Positions 1 through 10,598 of a DNA stretch of 64,000 nucleotides are shown here, piece by piece. The stretch comes from Pinus tabuliformis (lineage: Eukaryota; Streptophyta; Pinopsida; Pinales; Pinaceae). The stretch is from the NCBI GenBank assembly GCA_031772625.1, contig CM062807.1, positions 1,149,521,007 to 1,149,585,006 on the forward strand, written 5' to 3'. Numbering within the stretch: the first letter of the stretch is position 1; each line of letters begins with the position of its first letter. The translations under genes and the position numbers were made by a program. Under the pieces are notes generated by a model. That model searched no databases, was not told the origin of the DNA, and saw only the letters and a list, made by a program, of their open reading frames with translations.

Positions 1-628
1 TAAAGGACTTGGCGTCGAACACCACGCAAAATCTTTCGGTCGAAGGCCATTGATGTAAACCTGTCACCAGAGGTGAGAAACTTGACATTGAGGCATGCAA
101 GCTTCAAAGTACTTAATGGGGTGTTCCTAGATCAACTTCTTGGATAATCAGCCGATGTCGACAAGAAGTGATCCGTCACAGGAGGGCCTTAATGAATCCC
201 ACATCAGTGACACGGAACAGAGCAAATGATTTTAATGGAGGTGAAAATGATCTGGTGATATAAGGTCCAGGGTGGCGATCATGAAAGAATGGAGTATAAT
301 GTATGGTAGTGGGTGAGACACAGGTGAACTCTCTGAATGACTTCTCTTGAACATATCGGCGACACTGATGTGATGGATTAGTAGCATTAACCCCAAATGC
401 AGATGGTATGGCGTGACCATGGTGATGTGACCGGTGAATGAAACAACCCAACCCGACTCGGACACGGAGTGGAAGTGTCATGTTCAAGAGCGACTTGCTA
501 CCAACAATGTTTCTTTAAGTTTTCTTCCCAATTTTCCCCAGTCATTGCTGACCAGTACCTCTTTATTTTTGTCAAGCTTGAGGAGGATAACATATGCTTG
601 TTCTATAATTTGCCCTTCGGGCAAACCC

Positions 629-1382
629 ATCGCTATGTTTTAACGAGCCTAGCGATAGTGAAACTCGTTCTCGTCTATAGACAAGTTTGTCGCTATTAAT
701 CTTTTTAACGAGTTTAACGACAAAGATAACTCGGTCCTTTTCAATTTTAGAGAGTTTGAAAAGGAACGTAAAGGTAACTCCAAAATTCCTTTTTCGTCAT
801 CTAATCCCTTAAGTCCGAAAAAGTATAAAACAATACAGAAGGGATGAATTTTCGATACTTTTAACGAGCCGAACAAAACAAGCGCTCGATCTTTTTGTGT
901 AATAATCCCTCAAGTCCAAAAAGATTAAATTCTAGAGGATGGATAGCACTTCCTGTCCCTTTAACGAGCTGGAGAGGCCAATGGCTCGGCAATCTTTTCA
1001 TATTTTACGAGTCAGTTGAAAAGAGCTTAAAGGAGACTCGTCTTTTGAGGAACGAGTGATAAAATGGGTAGCAGCTGATTCCAGGTAAGGTTTGGAATTT
1101 TCCAATCGCGGCAGTGTCACAAGGATGGCTAGTGAAATCACTCTTCGCAGTTGTTCCTCAAAATGGGTAAACAATCAAATGGAGGTGAATGATCGGCCAA
1201 TGAAAAAGTGGAGGTGACGGTGCAAACACGACCAAGGCTTTAATGGCTGAAGTACTACATTCACGATGGTTATTTACCAAGGAATAGTTCATTTTTTAAC
1301 GAGCTTAAACGCGAGAGGAAACATTTGCTCATGGCTTATGTTTATTTTTTAACGAGCTTGAACTATGTGCTAAAACTGCTCG
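629..1382. other. Ladder of short stem-loops in the Tat-like element, between 3' LTR and antisense gene
   Basis: Consecutive perfect or near-perfect inverted repeats of 5-8 bp with 13-24 nt loops are seen at 629-656 (ATCGCTA/TAGCGAT), 709-733 (CGAGTT/AACTCG), 735-765 (TCCTTTTC/GAAAAGGA), 789-823 (CTTTTTCG/CGAAAAAG), 865-888 and 965-988 (CGAGC/GCTCG), 889-925 (ATCTTTTT/AAAAAGAT), 994-1023 (CTTTTC/GAAAAG), 1008-1040 (CGAGTC/GACTCG) and 1353-1382 (CGAGC/GCTCG). Many right arms are preceded, and many CGAG arms introduced, by a TTTTAACGAG sequence. CGAG-type and CTTTT-type hairpins alternate. The same ladder lies at 50907-51640 in the second copy. No reading frame explains it. Confidence 0.7.
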
Positions 1383-1789
1383 ATTGAAAGGTCCCTTTTT
1401 TATTTTACCATAAATAGCTTTGTTCTTTCAAAGATTGTACTGTATTTTCAAATGCTTCATCAAACTAGTCAGAAATGAACAATATATGCTTGAAAACGAG
1501 TTAGAACACTAATATTTTACTTTGAACTACGTAAAAAGTAATGAAAAAGTGTTTTTACCTCTCATTTTACCATTTCATTTGAACTTTGGTTTGTTGGAGC
1601 TTTGGAGGTGCTTTCCCCCTTTGATTTTCATCAGCTGATTTCGGGAGATTCTGTGGACGATTCTTGGCGCCGTCTGGACCAGGTAGGAGCTAAACCTGAG
1701 CTCTTCCATTTCATGGTTTCCATTTTACATTCTGAGCTTGATTCCTAGTTTTTCTGAACCCCTGGGGTTTGAAAAACTCGTTCTGCCTT

Positions 1790-1887
1790 CAGCGCACCCT
1801 CTTTGTATCGAAAGGTGCGTTGAATTTTGGCCTGTCTAAAGGCTATCTGACTTGCAACGCACCCAGAACACTGATGTAGGTGCGTTG
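1790..1887. other. Two tandem GCGCACC/GGTGCG hairpins in first intron of antisense gene
   Basis: The first pairs 1790-1798 with 1814-1822 (CAGCGCACC/GGTGCGTTG, one G-T pair). The second pairs 1855-1863 with 1879-1887 (CAACGCACC/GGTGCGTTG, nine Watson-Crick pairs). Each loop is 15 nt. The other copy has the same two hairpins at 52053-52085 and 52118-52149, with the third pair changed from A-T to T-A. The AACGCACC word also recurs in the element's own LTR near 13088-13133. Confidence 0.6.
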
Positions 1888-1972
1888 GGCGCAGCAAAGG
1901 AATTCAATGCACAATTTTTTATGGAAATTTTGCCTGTTTCTTACCAAAATCAGGATCTAACTCTTCTCTTGT

Positions 1973-3238
1973 TTGTTTTTCAAAGATCTTTGGAGTAAGA
2001 TGACCATTACATGGCGAGAACATGAGCATGAAGAAGAGGACATGCTTGCCCTACATGATCCGGTTACAGTAAACGCACTGTGGAACTGTGGCTTGTTGAA
2101 GTTCTTCCGCATTTCTAGCATGAGACAACAGATCAACTTACTGCAGTATTTGCTCGATGCTTGGGATCCTACCAACCAGGTTTTCCAGATCAGGGGCAAA
2201 TCTATCCCCTTGACTGTAGTAGACATCTATTTCTTGACTGGCTTATCGAGGCGGGGTGCCCCCATCTCTTTATCAGGTTCGGCCCGAGGAGGTGACTCTG
2301 TGAGAGATTATGTTCGCCGGTACTGCAGAGAGGGATCTCAGCCGAGTAAAGATGGCAAGATCATCATCCGTGATGTCACTGACAGGTCCCTCAGGACTAT
2401 TCTGTTTACTTTTTGTAGGATGGCCGGTGGTGCGGCTCTTCATGTAGCCAACCGATCTTATATGCAGTATGCCTTGGAATGCCTCCAACCGAAGGTGTTC
2501 AAGTGGTGTGACGCAGTACTTCTTGTGATGAAAGAACAGTTGACCAAGATAAAGAGCGGGAGGTTGAAGAACTTTGGGTATGGTTCTATTTTGACCGCCT
2601 TTGCCTTGGAGAAGATACCACTGATGCAGCCACAGTATATTGCACTCGATTTACCTTCACCTACTGAACCACGTATGTAGAGATGGGTTGACCATATGTT
2701 TAGGCATGCTGGTCAGTCTCAGATTTCATTTTCTGATACCTTCTTCAGGTGGTTTGATCGTCAGGATATGGTTTATTCCGAGTATCCATATGCTGGCATG
2801 GACTTCCGGGGTGATCCAAATTTAGTACTGCCGGATGGCGAACAGTGGGGTGCCATTGGTAAAATCTTTTACCATATTCCTGTTTATCGTTTTTCATTTA
2901 TAATGTTCTTGTGCTTTATTCTATCAAGACTTTAATCAAACTCATGTGTACATGTAGATGTTGGTCATGTTCGTCGAGTGGTTCGCCTGAGAGTTCCAGT
3001 TGCCGCCCCAGCAGGAGAGGCTGTCAGAAGGGCTATCCTTCATGACCTCGATGTGGCCGAGACTCTCACAGCATTACAGGAGCAGGTTGAGGGCCTCACT
3101 CTTCGTATTCCAGATGTGAGGACTAGCGAGCTACCTTTGAGGCTACAGCCGCATACTACTGGTGTGCCAAGACGATGGACTCGTCTCTTACGCATGATCG
3201 CACAGGCTGTGACTTGCTATCACGAGCATCATTAGACT
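1973..3238 (+). pseudogene. Antisense plant-mobile-domain-like gene carried by Tat-like element, copy 1
   Basis: This plus-strand reading frame runs opposite to the retroelement. It resembles the plant mobile domain (aminotransferase-like, MAIN/MAIL family, PF10536): a tryptophan-aspartate-proline segment is followed by a GKSIPLTVVDIYFLTGLSRR stretch, matching the family's pattern of a bulky/polar strand then LTxxDIxxLxGL. A putative GT-AG intron lies at 2859-2957, with further coding sequence to a stop near 3235. An upstream donor-like site (GT at 1683) suggests a noncoding first exon. The second copy at 52264-53489 has a longer open frame. Such domains are known in both plant genes and transposons. 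Whether the gene was ever expressed cannot be seen here. The copy looks broken, with about one or two interruptions. Confidence 0.65.
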
Positions 3239-3404
3239 AGGGTGCCCCCTAGCATTTTGAGTTTTTGGGTCATTTGACCGATTTTGTCTTGGTTACAGAA
3301 CATTATGTGTAAACCATAAACAGTTATATATATTTTTTATTTTCGGAGTTTTATTTTGGTTAAGTTACATGATCCACATGCAAACATTGATGGTATGTTT
3401 CTTT

Positions 3405-3839
3405 TTATAAATGTTGCAAATGTCTATCTAACACATAATTTGCTAATGAGTCAGTTAATGTGTTTAAGTTTATGGAAATGTGTTGATATTGAATAAAATC
3501 AAATTGTCTTTCCAAAATCTTAACCCTTAGGAACATGCGATAAATAGCTGGGTTTCGGACGGAATATATATCATTGAGTTGTAGTATTACAAGTTGTGAG
3601 TCTAGCCTAACAATTAGTTGGCGTATACCATGTGTGATGGCATCAGAGAGAAGTTCTATCAACGCGCTATATCCAGCGATGTTATTTGTTGATCGACCAA
3701 TACATACCCCTCTGAAACTTACTAACTCGCCGCTTGGATCAAAAATAGCCCAGGCTGCGGAAGATAGGTTCCGCAAACTACGACTTGCTCCGTCGGCATA
3801 TCCAACACATGACTCCAATAGGTTTGACATCTGCAACAA
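3405..3839 (-). CDS. Second RNase H domain (aRH-like) of Tat-like element
   Basis: The 144-residue frame has the RNase H fold signature of the RVT_3 class: a YADGASR start, a YSALIE segment, VRLDSQLVI, and a C-terminal TDSLANYVLDRHLQHL. The acidic residues of the D-E-D-D set are visible in these four places. It lies downstream of the integrase on the element's strand, so the element has both a Gypsy-type RNase H (within 4123-5643) and this extra one. An additional archaeal/plant-type RNase H is a known hallmark of Tat-lineage elements. It would help degrade RNA in RNA-DNA hybrids during reverse transcription. A matching frame is at 53661-54086 in the second copy. Confidence 0.75.
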   Translation of the reverse strand: MLQMSNLLESCVGYADGASRSLRNLSSAAWAIFDPSGELVSFRGVCIGRSTNNIAGYSALIELLSDAITHGIRQLIVRLDSQLVILQLNDIYSVRNPAIYRMFLRVKILERQFDFIQYQHISINLNTLTDSLANYVLDRHLQHL

Positions 3840-4122
3840 ATGTAAAAAGTGGATTACTTGACCAAAATAAACACTTTAGCGAAAACAAAAACATAACAAA
3901 AGCATGCAGGTTACCATTACGCATAGTAATGCTTGAGGTACAACCCATTACGAGGTTGCGCCAGTGGAATACCGTCATAATCAATTAACTCGTAGGCTCC
4001 TTTTGCTAAACTCGTTTAACAATATAGGGGCCCATCCATAAAGACTTAAATTTACCTGCTCCCAATTTATCGGATTCTTGGTCGTAAAGCAAGACCAAGT
4101 CACCTTCTGAGAAGAAACGGGG

Positions 4123-5643
4123 TTAGACATTTTTGTCGAACTGTGCCTTGACTCGTTTCTTATGGGCTTCGTTAGCCAAAGCGGCATCACGACGGGTTTC
4201 ATCCAATTGGATTAATTCCAAGAAACAAGCTTCTTCTTCTGAAGTTCCGGGGAGGAGATCAATTGCGAGTTTGAGAGATGAGATTTCGCACTGGATTGGT
4301 AAGACTGCTTCCAGGCCATATACCAGTTGGAAAGGTGTAAACCCGGTTGCATTCCTCACCGATGTCCGGTAAGCCCAAAAAGCTGAGTATAGGATTAGGT
4401 GCCACCTTCTCTTGTGAACTCCAATCATCCTTTGCAGCATGCGTTTCAGGACCTTGTTGATTGCTTCAACTTGTCCATTGGCTTGCGGATAATAAGGAGT
4501 AGAGCTGCCGTGAGACAACCCTAGTTTGGCAGCTAATTCGACCATCATGTGATTGGGAAAATGCGATCCATGATCTGTGACTATAGCCTGTGGTACGTCG
4601 AATCTAGCGACTACATGATTGAAAAAGAAGAGGGCAGTTGTTTCACCAGTATTATCTAATGTAGGCATCGCCTCGGCCCATTTGGTAAAATAGTCAACTG
4701 CGACTATGATATACCCATGCCCCCCGGTCGACGTGGGGTTACATGTCATGAAATCGATGCCCCATTTGGTGAATGGCCCAACTGCAACTATTGGCTGCAG
4801 AGGTGCGGGTGGTCTTCTGGTTTTGCTATCGAAAATTTGACAAGCATGGCAACTTCTGACTACGGTTATGCAATCTCTGAATATTGTTGGCCAGAAGTAT
4901 CCTGCTCGTAATATTTTTTGCATTGTAGCATATCCAGACTGATGTCCCCCACACGCGCCTGAATGACAATCATTCAGGACTTTTTCGGCCTCCTCATGGG
5001 TGAGGCACCTTCTCAGAACTGTATCGATACCACGACGGTAAAGCGTATCACCGACAATCATGTAGTCTTTTGCTTGGTATCGAATACGTTTTTGTACGGA
5101 GTGGGAGGTGTTTGGCCTGTATTTTTGGGTTTGGAGATAAATGATTATATCTCCATACCACTCATTGCTTGAAGATATCAGAAACAAACTTTCGTCCACG
5201 ATTGTTTCTTCGGATGTTTCATCGTTGGACGACGATGGGAGATCGCACAATAATTTTGCGAAAACTAGAGCTTTCTTCGACTTGGATTTTACAAATTCCA
5301 GATCAAACTCTTGTAGGACTGCTATCCATTTTGAATATTTTCCCCCCAGCAACTGTCGCGACAATATATAAGTCATGGGATTGCAATCTGACAGAATGGT
5401 AGTTTTCCGAAAGAGGACATAGTGTCGAAATCTTTGTATCGCTTGAACAGCTACAAGTGCTAGCTTTTCAACGTAAAAATATTTGCTTTCTATATCATTT
5501 AAGTTTTTACTTAAATAATATATAGGATGTTCAATTCCATCGACTTCTTGAACTAAAACCATTGCGATGGTCGTATCCGCTGCAGCCAGATACAGGTTAA
5601 AATCTTTTTGATAATCAGGAGCGTACATTAATGATGCTTTCAT
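4123..5643 (-). CDS. Gypsy-type RNase H and integrase of Tat-like element, copy 1
   Basis: The N-terminal part is the Ty3/Gypsy RNase H region, with the conserved HPIYYLSKNL and EKLALVAVQAIQRFRHY segments. It is followed by the integrase HHCC zinc-binding region (H near CHSGACGGHQ, CHAC further on). The DDE core has WGIDFM, VTDHGSHF and PYYPQANGQVEAINK, giving the D-D-E spacing of retroviral-type integrases. The C-terminal part has the usual FTPFQLVYGLEAVLP stretch. This is a fossil part of the element described above. Confidence 0.88.
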   Translation of the reverse strand: MKASLMYAPDYQKDFNLYLAAADTTIAMVLVQEVDGIEHPIYYLSKNLNDIESKYFYVEKLALVAVQAIQRFRHYVLFRKTTILSDCNPMTYILSRQLLGGKYSKWIAVLQEFDLEFVKSKSKKALVFAKLLCDLPSSSNDETSEETIVDESLFLISSSNEWYGDIIIYLQTQKYRPNTSHSVQKRIRYQAKDYMIVGDTLYRRGIDTVLRRCLTHEEAEKVLNDCHSGACGGHQSGYATMQKILRAGYFWPTIFRDCITVVRSCHACQIFDSKTRRPPAPLQPIVAVGPFTKWGIDFMTCNPTSTGGHGYIIVAVDYFTKWAEAMPTLDNTGETTALFFFNHVVARFDVPQAIVTDHGSHFPNHMMVELAAKLGLSHGSSTPYYPQANGQVEAINKVLKRMLQRMIGVHKRRWHLILYSAFWAYRTSVRNATGFTPFQLVYGLEAVLPIQCEISSLKLAIDLLPGTSEEEACFLELIQLDETRRDAALANEAHKKRVKAQFDKNV

Positions 5644-5765
5644 TAGTGATTCTTTTAAAGCATCAAAGGAAGCTTACGCAACCTGATCCGAAACAAAGGG
5701 CACTTCCTTTTTCAAAAGATGTGTATAACCTTTAGCAAGTTCGGCGTAATTTGGAATGAACCTCC

Positions 5766-6986
5766 TCAGAAAGTTTGCTTTCCCTTGGAGTTTCTGAATC
5801 TGAAGCAAATTCGAAGGTGGAGAAAATTTATGATTTCCTGGACCTTACATGGGTCGAGATGAATCCCGTCCTCCGAGACTACAAAGCCAAGTAAACGACC
5901 AGAACTGATGCAAAATACACATTTGTGTGGATTGAGTCGTATCTTGTAGTGTCGGCAACGTAGAAATATCGCTCTTAAATGCTGCAGGTGATCAGTCCGC
6001 TTTCGCGAATGAGCCGGAAGGTCGTCGAGGTATGGTTGAATGATGTTTTTGATGTCATGGAAGGCATAATTCATTGCCCTCTAAAACGTCGCCCCTGAGT
6101 TCTTTAAACCAAAGGGTAGTTTTAGATACGCGAATGTGCCCCACGGACAAATAAATGCAGTCTTTGACTGATCCTGTAGGCGGATATTTATTTGATTATA
6201 CCCGAAGAATCCATCCATGAATGAAAGGATTTTGCATCCGGCACATTCATCAATTATCTGGTCGATGAAGGGTGTAGGGTAGTTGTCTTTTGGACAAGCT
6301 TGATTTACATCCCTATAATCGACGCACACTCTAATTGTTCCTTGTTTTTTCATAACAGGGACAATGTTCGATACCCAATCGGTTAGAGGAACCGGGTAGA
6401 TGAAACCAGCATGGAGAATTTTTTCAACTTCTGCCTTAATGGCAGCGGCTTTCTTGGGGTGCACCTGCCATAGCCGTTGTCGTACTGGTTTGACATCTGG
6501 ATACATCTTAATTTCGTTTTCAACGATACTCAATTCAATGCCTGGCATTTCACTATATGACCAAGCAAAGAAATCTCTGAATTCGTGAAAAAGAGCGTTA
6601 TATATTTCGAGTTCTGAAGGAGAACAACATTTGCCAACATAAATATTCTCTACAACATCTGTTTTGGTCAAGATATTTATGGCGATAGTCTCTTCAATGT
6701 TGGATAAGTTTCGCTCGGAATCCACTGTGTTTACAGTATTTGATAGGAAATCAAAAACTGAAGGATGATAAAGGTCATCTTGAGTATCTTCTCCACAATC
6801 TGGAAGAATGGAACGATGGTGGGAATCATTCCATGGTGCCCCTTCAATTACCATTGATTGGACAATTCCTTCGTCGGTGACATGCACTCGCGACAAAGGA
6901 TCTGAAGGGGTACCATATTCTTTAGACCTATCTATCCAAACGCTTGATGAGCGTTGATTTGGGTTTGACTCCCATGCTAGGAACAT
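5766..6986 (-). CDS. Reverse transcriptase region of Tat-like element, copy 1
   Basis: The finger and palm of a Ty3/Gypsy reverse transcriptase are recognisable: VRQRLWQVHPKKAAAIKAEV, a WVSNIVPVMKKQGTIRVCVD block, CPKDNYPTPFIDQIID, the FMDGFFGYNQI block and the PYLDDL active-site box, a variant of YxDD. The upstream part contains an acidic linker between protease and RT. Homologous RT blocks lie at 56204-56973 in the second copy. This region is a fossil with a few interruptions. Confidence 0.85.
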
Positions 6987-6992
6987 TGATTG

Positions 6993-7607
6993 CTACAATA
7001 TTTCCGTTGGGCTTGGGGGAAAAACCATCACATGATCCATGTCGATATCATTTTCTGAGATCTTTTTAGAAGATATCATATTGCAGGTTCCTACCGACGC
7101 TACTTCCGCCAGGTTGATTGGAGGTGGAAGGGTGAAAGTTCCCATTAGTATAGGATCTTTTAGTAGGCCTACTCCGATATTTTGAAGCAAATGGGGGCTT
7201 CCATGGATCATGGGAATGCTTCCTGTAACTTGAGAACCATTGGGGACGAAGTTTTGTTGATCGACGATTGTAATCCCTCCTTGAAAGGGAAATGCAATCT
7301 TCCTAAAATAGGTCGACACAACAGCCGCCATAGCATATATCCATGGCCTTCCTAGTAGGATGTTGTAATCAAGATTGCCATCGATTACTTCAACATCTAC
7401 TTCTACCGTTTTCCCTCCTAGTTCAACTTTCAAGTTACTTAGAATACCATATGGGGTATATGTCCTTCCGTCAAATGCTTTTAATGTCATCGAAGATCGC
7501 GACAAGGTTGGAGATCCTAAAGTTTTCCAGCAACTCATCGACATAATGCATGTAGATGCTCCCTCATCAATAATCGTTCGATGAACAGTTTTGTTGAGGG
7601 CTTTCAC
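6993..7607 (-). CDS. Retropepsin region of Tat-like element, copy 1
   Basis: The frame starts near a VHRTIIDEGASTCIMS segment, which is an aspartic protease active-site region with D-x-GA followed by the hydrophobic stretch. Further on come YNILLGRPWIYAM and VVSTYFRKIAFP, the typical flap and C-terminal ILGRPW box of plant Ty3/Gypsy proteases. The protease would cleave the gag-pol precursor. It sits between gag and RT as expected. Homologue: 57331-57939. Confidence 0.82.
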   Translation of the reverse strand: MKALNKTVHRTIIDEGASTCIMSMSCWKTLGSPTLSRSSMTLKAFDGRTYTPYGILSNLKVELGGKTVEVDVEVIDGNLDYNILLGRPWIYAMAAVVSTYFRKIAFPFQGGITIVDQQNFVPNGSQVTGSIPMIHGSPHLLQNIGVGLLKDPILMGTFTLPPPINLAEVASVGTCNMISSKKISENDIDMDHVMVFPPSPTEIL

Positions 7608-7625
7608 TTGAACAAGGAAAGCTAG

Positions 7626-9005
7626 TTAAGCTGGTAATTGAGGATCATATCCTTTATGATCGAAGGATACAAGATTGGAATCCTTTGGGTCTATCCCACC
7701 AATGGCTGATAATAAAGCCTGCCTTTGGGATGGGCAATTCTGTAGTACTTCAAGAGTCGACATAGCGGATGGCGATTGGGCCAAATCTTCCACTATATTA
7801 TAATGTTGTGCCGCTCTAGCGCGGGGATTAAACGTCGACTTGTGTACTACTCCCTTTGGCGGTTTTATCATCAATTCAAGAATGGTGGGTGGCACAACTT
7901 CTGTCGAAGTTGTTGTCGAACTACTAGGTTGATCTTTATCCTTATTGTTCGACAGCTGTGGATTCCCATAATCTTTGTTCCTAGTCGATATCAAAGCTTC
8001 ATTTTGCTGTTTTGAAATCGACAACATTAGCACTTGAGACGGGGAAGCATTTCCACTTTCAACCAGATTTGTTCCTGGATTTGGAAACGGATCAGTTAAC
8101 ACTGCGGAGGTTTTTGAATTCTTGAAGAATTTCTTAAGCTCGGCTCTGTGTGGATAATTTGCGGTCCAATGATCCTCATCGCATATAAAGCATGGATTTT
8201 TTGGTTTCCTATCCCCAGGAGGGTTTGAAGAAGATTTTTCAAGTGATGATTCCTCATGTTTCTTCTTCTTCCCTTTGCCTTTCTTCTTGCTCCCTGGTTG
8301 TTTGGTTTATTTTCCTTTATCTGTTGACACGGCATTTACTTCCGAAGCAAGAAGTTCATCTTTTGCATTTTGACCTGAAATCTTATGGGTCTTTTTGGAT
8401 GTAGCCTTTGTCGATTTCGTGTCTATTGTGCCAATCATGCCATAGCCGGCATGAGAGTCATTATTTGATTTAGGAGGAGAAGGAATTGAGAATTCTGGTC
8501 TAGGGGCGTCAGGTATTTTATCGTAGAGCATGTCGGACTGAGTGTAAATCAAGTCCAGATATTGCGCACGAGCGATAACTTGCTCTTCTGTTACGACTCC
8601 CCCCTTTGCCACATCTTCCATGATGGAAGGTAGTAATGACTTGATAAACCATTCAGCTAAGAACTGATCGAGGACATATGTTTTTACCATTCTACGACGA
8701 CGTCGCCACTCATGTATATGATCAGATATGTGAGTGGCAGTTGTCTGTTTGAAATTGGTAAGAAGTTCTGTTCCCGTTTCATACCTTATTGGTAACTGAA
8801 AATGGGTTAAAAAGGTCGTGGCTAAGGTACTGAAGTTGTCGAACGAAGCTCTAGGCAATTCGATGTACCATTTTGCCGCCGGACCCGTTAACGTCCTCTG
8901 GAAGAGGCGAAGTCTTATCGAATCACCATTTAGGGTGTTTGATGAACACCATAGATGAAAGGTCATCACGTGATTTGATGGATCTTCACCTGGATTTCCA
9001 TTCAA
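7626..9005 (-). CDS. Gag capsid and nucleocapsid region of Tat-like element, copy 1
   Basis: The N-terminal part carries a plant Ty3/Gypsy retrotransposon gag core: HVMTFHLWCSSNTLN, a GPAAKWYIELP segment, and an LTTNFK/DHIHEWRRRR-like region. A lysine-rich linker follows, and then a zinc-knuckle position that is better preserved in the second copy (CHICDEDHWMRDC near 58390). Gag builds the cytoplasmic virus-like particle. The region is broken in a few places and is treated as a fossil. Confidence 0.82.
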
Positions 9006-9095
9006 TTTAAGAATATCTTATGGAAGTTTATGTGGAATCGCTGGCCACCAAGGGGCGTAAGCAATTGGATTGTTTGTTAACCTATTTAAATCAGG

Positions 9096-10598
9096 TTACT
9101 CTAAAGTTGCCACAAAGGGTAACTGCTGATTCAGGTTAGGTGAAGCATACCCAGGATAAGATGGGATTTCCTGAGCAGTTGGTCTTTGCATACCGGCATA
9201 ATGCATTTGATGCTGGTAACTTTGGTAAGGTTGGTGGGCATGACCATTATAAAATGGTTGATTCTGATCGTTTTGAATGTACGGTTGTCCACTATTAGCA
9301 AATATTTGTTGCTCAGATCCTTGGTATACTTGTTGGAATTGCGGTTGTTGGTATTGCACTAGCCATGGTTGTGAAGCCATGTGCTGTTGCCCGATACTAA
9401 CAGTTTGACCAAGATGAGGGGTAATTGTACCCGTCTGAACCTGTGTCATTCCACCAGTCGGCGATTGTGGTTGAGTCGCAGGGTCAAGGGGTTGTTGCAT
9501 TACAACCTGAGAAACCTGAGGTTGGCATACAATAGGCAGCGCTTGAACTTGCGACACCATCACAATAGCTGGCGTAGTTTGTATATTTGACATAGGTAAG
9601 CATTGTTGCATGGAATATACAACTCTTGGTTGTTGAGGTAGTATAGGTACCCAACCGCTTGAGGTAATTCCAGTATAACCTGAATGTTGTTGTGAACTCC
9701 CGTATGGATATCCTCCCGAAGGGGATAATGAAAGGGTATACTGCCCCCCATATGGTGGTAATCCAGAACTCAAGGGAATGGTTTGCCCTTGGGGGCCGGA
9801 CTGCCCAAATTGACCTCCAAATGGATCAATTTGTTGAGACTCAGCATAAGAGTTTCCGGACATTATTCCGGATGAATAAACAGGAACAGACCATACTGTC
9901 GAAATGGCCCCTGAGTGAGCTCCTTCTAGCGGTTGAGAGCTAGTCGGGACAGATGGTATACCGGCAAACATTGTCGGAGTGATAGCAGGGAGTTCTACCG
10001 TCGTTGTGTCAAACGACACGGTCCTAGATGTTGACGGTTGTTCAGACATTTGTAGTCTATCCAAAATATTACCTAGCGATTCTACAGGAGCTTCCTCTGG
10101 TGGCAGACTAACTTCTGGTGAAGAAGGATATAGAGTGATCCCGACTCCAAATTGCGATGGAGTACTTGTTGGAGGATCTTCCACAATTTCTTTTATGGCA
10201 ATCAAACCAGGTGGAAGGGGAAGACTGTCAGGTCCGTAGAATATTTCTGGTGCCGAAGAAGGTATGGAATCGGCAGCGACAGATGTTTGAAGAGCAAGAC
10301 TCTCTGAACCAGTTGAAAATGGAACTGGTTCAGTAACACAAGTGTTTACTCTCAGACTAGGATCAGTATCACCGTCCTTCTGTGGCTACTGAACTTCTTC
10401 TGTATAGGCAGGGATTCCAGAAATGTTTGGAGTAACCGGAGTCTCTAATGTTGTTGGAACACGTGTTCTAACTTTAACAGGAGATTTGGAACCGGTTAAA
10501 CGAGTTCGCTTTGTCCGTATTGGCTTCCATTCCGGAGACAAAGACGGTTGACTCGTAAGCCTCCGCGAACGATGTGGTTTCAATTGACTTTCTTCCAC
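9096..10598 (-). CDS. Long Q/P/S/Y-rich N-terminal region ahead of gag, Tat-like copy 1
   Basis: About 450 residues precede the recognisable capsid core. The first part is Ser/Thr/Pro-rich with short acidic patches. The C-terminal 200 residues are very rich in Gln, Pro, Tyr, Gly and Asn, for example VQYQQPQFQQVYQGSEQQIF and HQPYQSYQHQMHYAG. This composition is prion-like. I see no folded domain, signal peptide or membrane segment. The second copy keeps the same composition at 59109-60840, so it belongs to the family. It could promote particle assembly or condensation, but that is inference. Confidence 0.7.
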
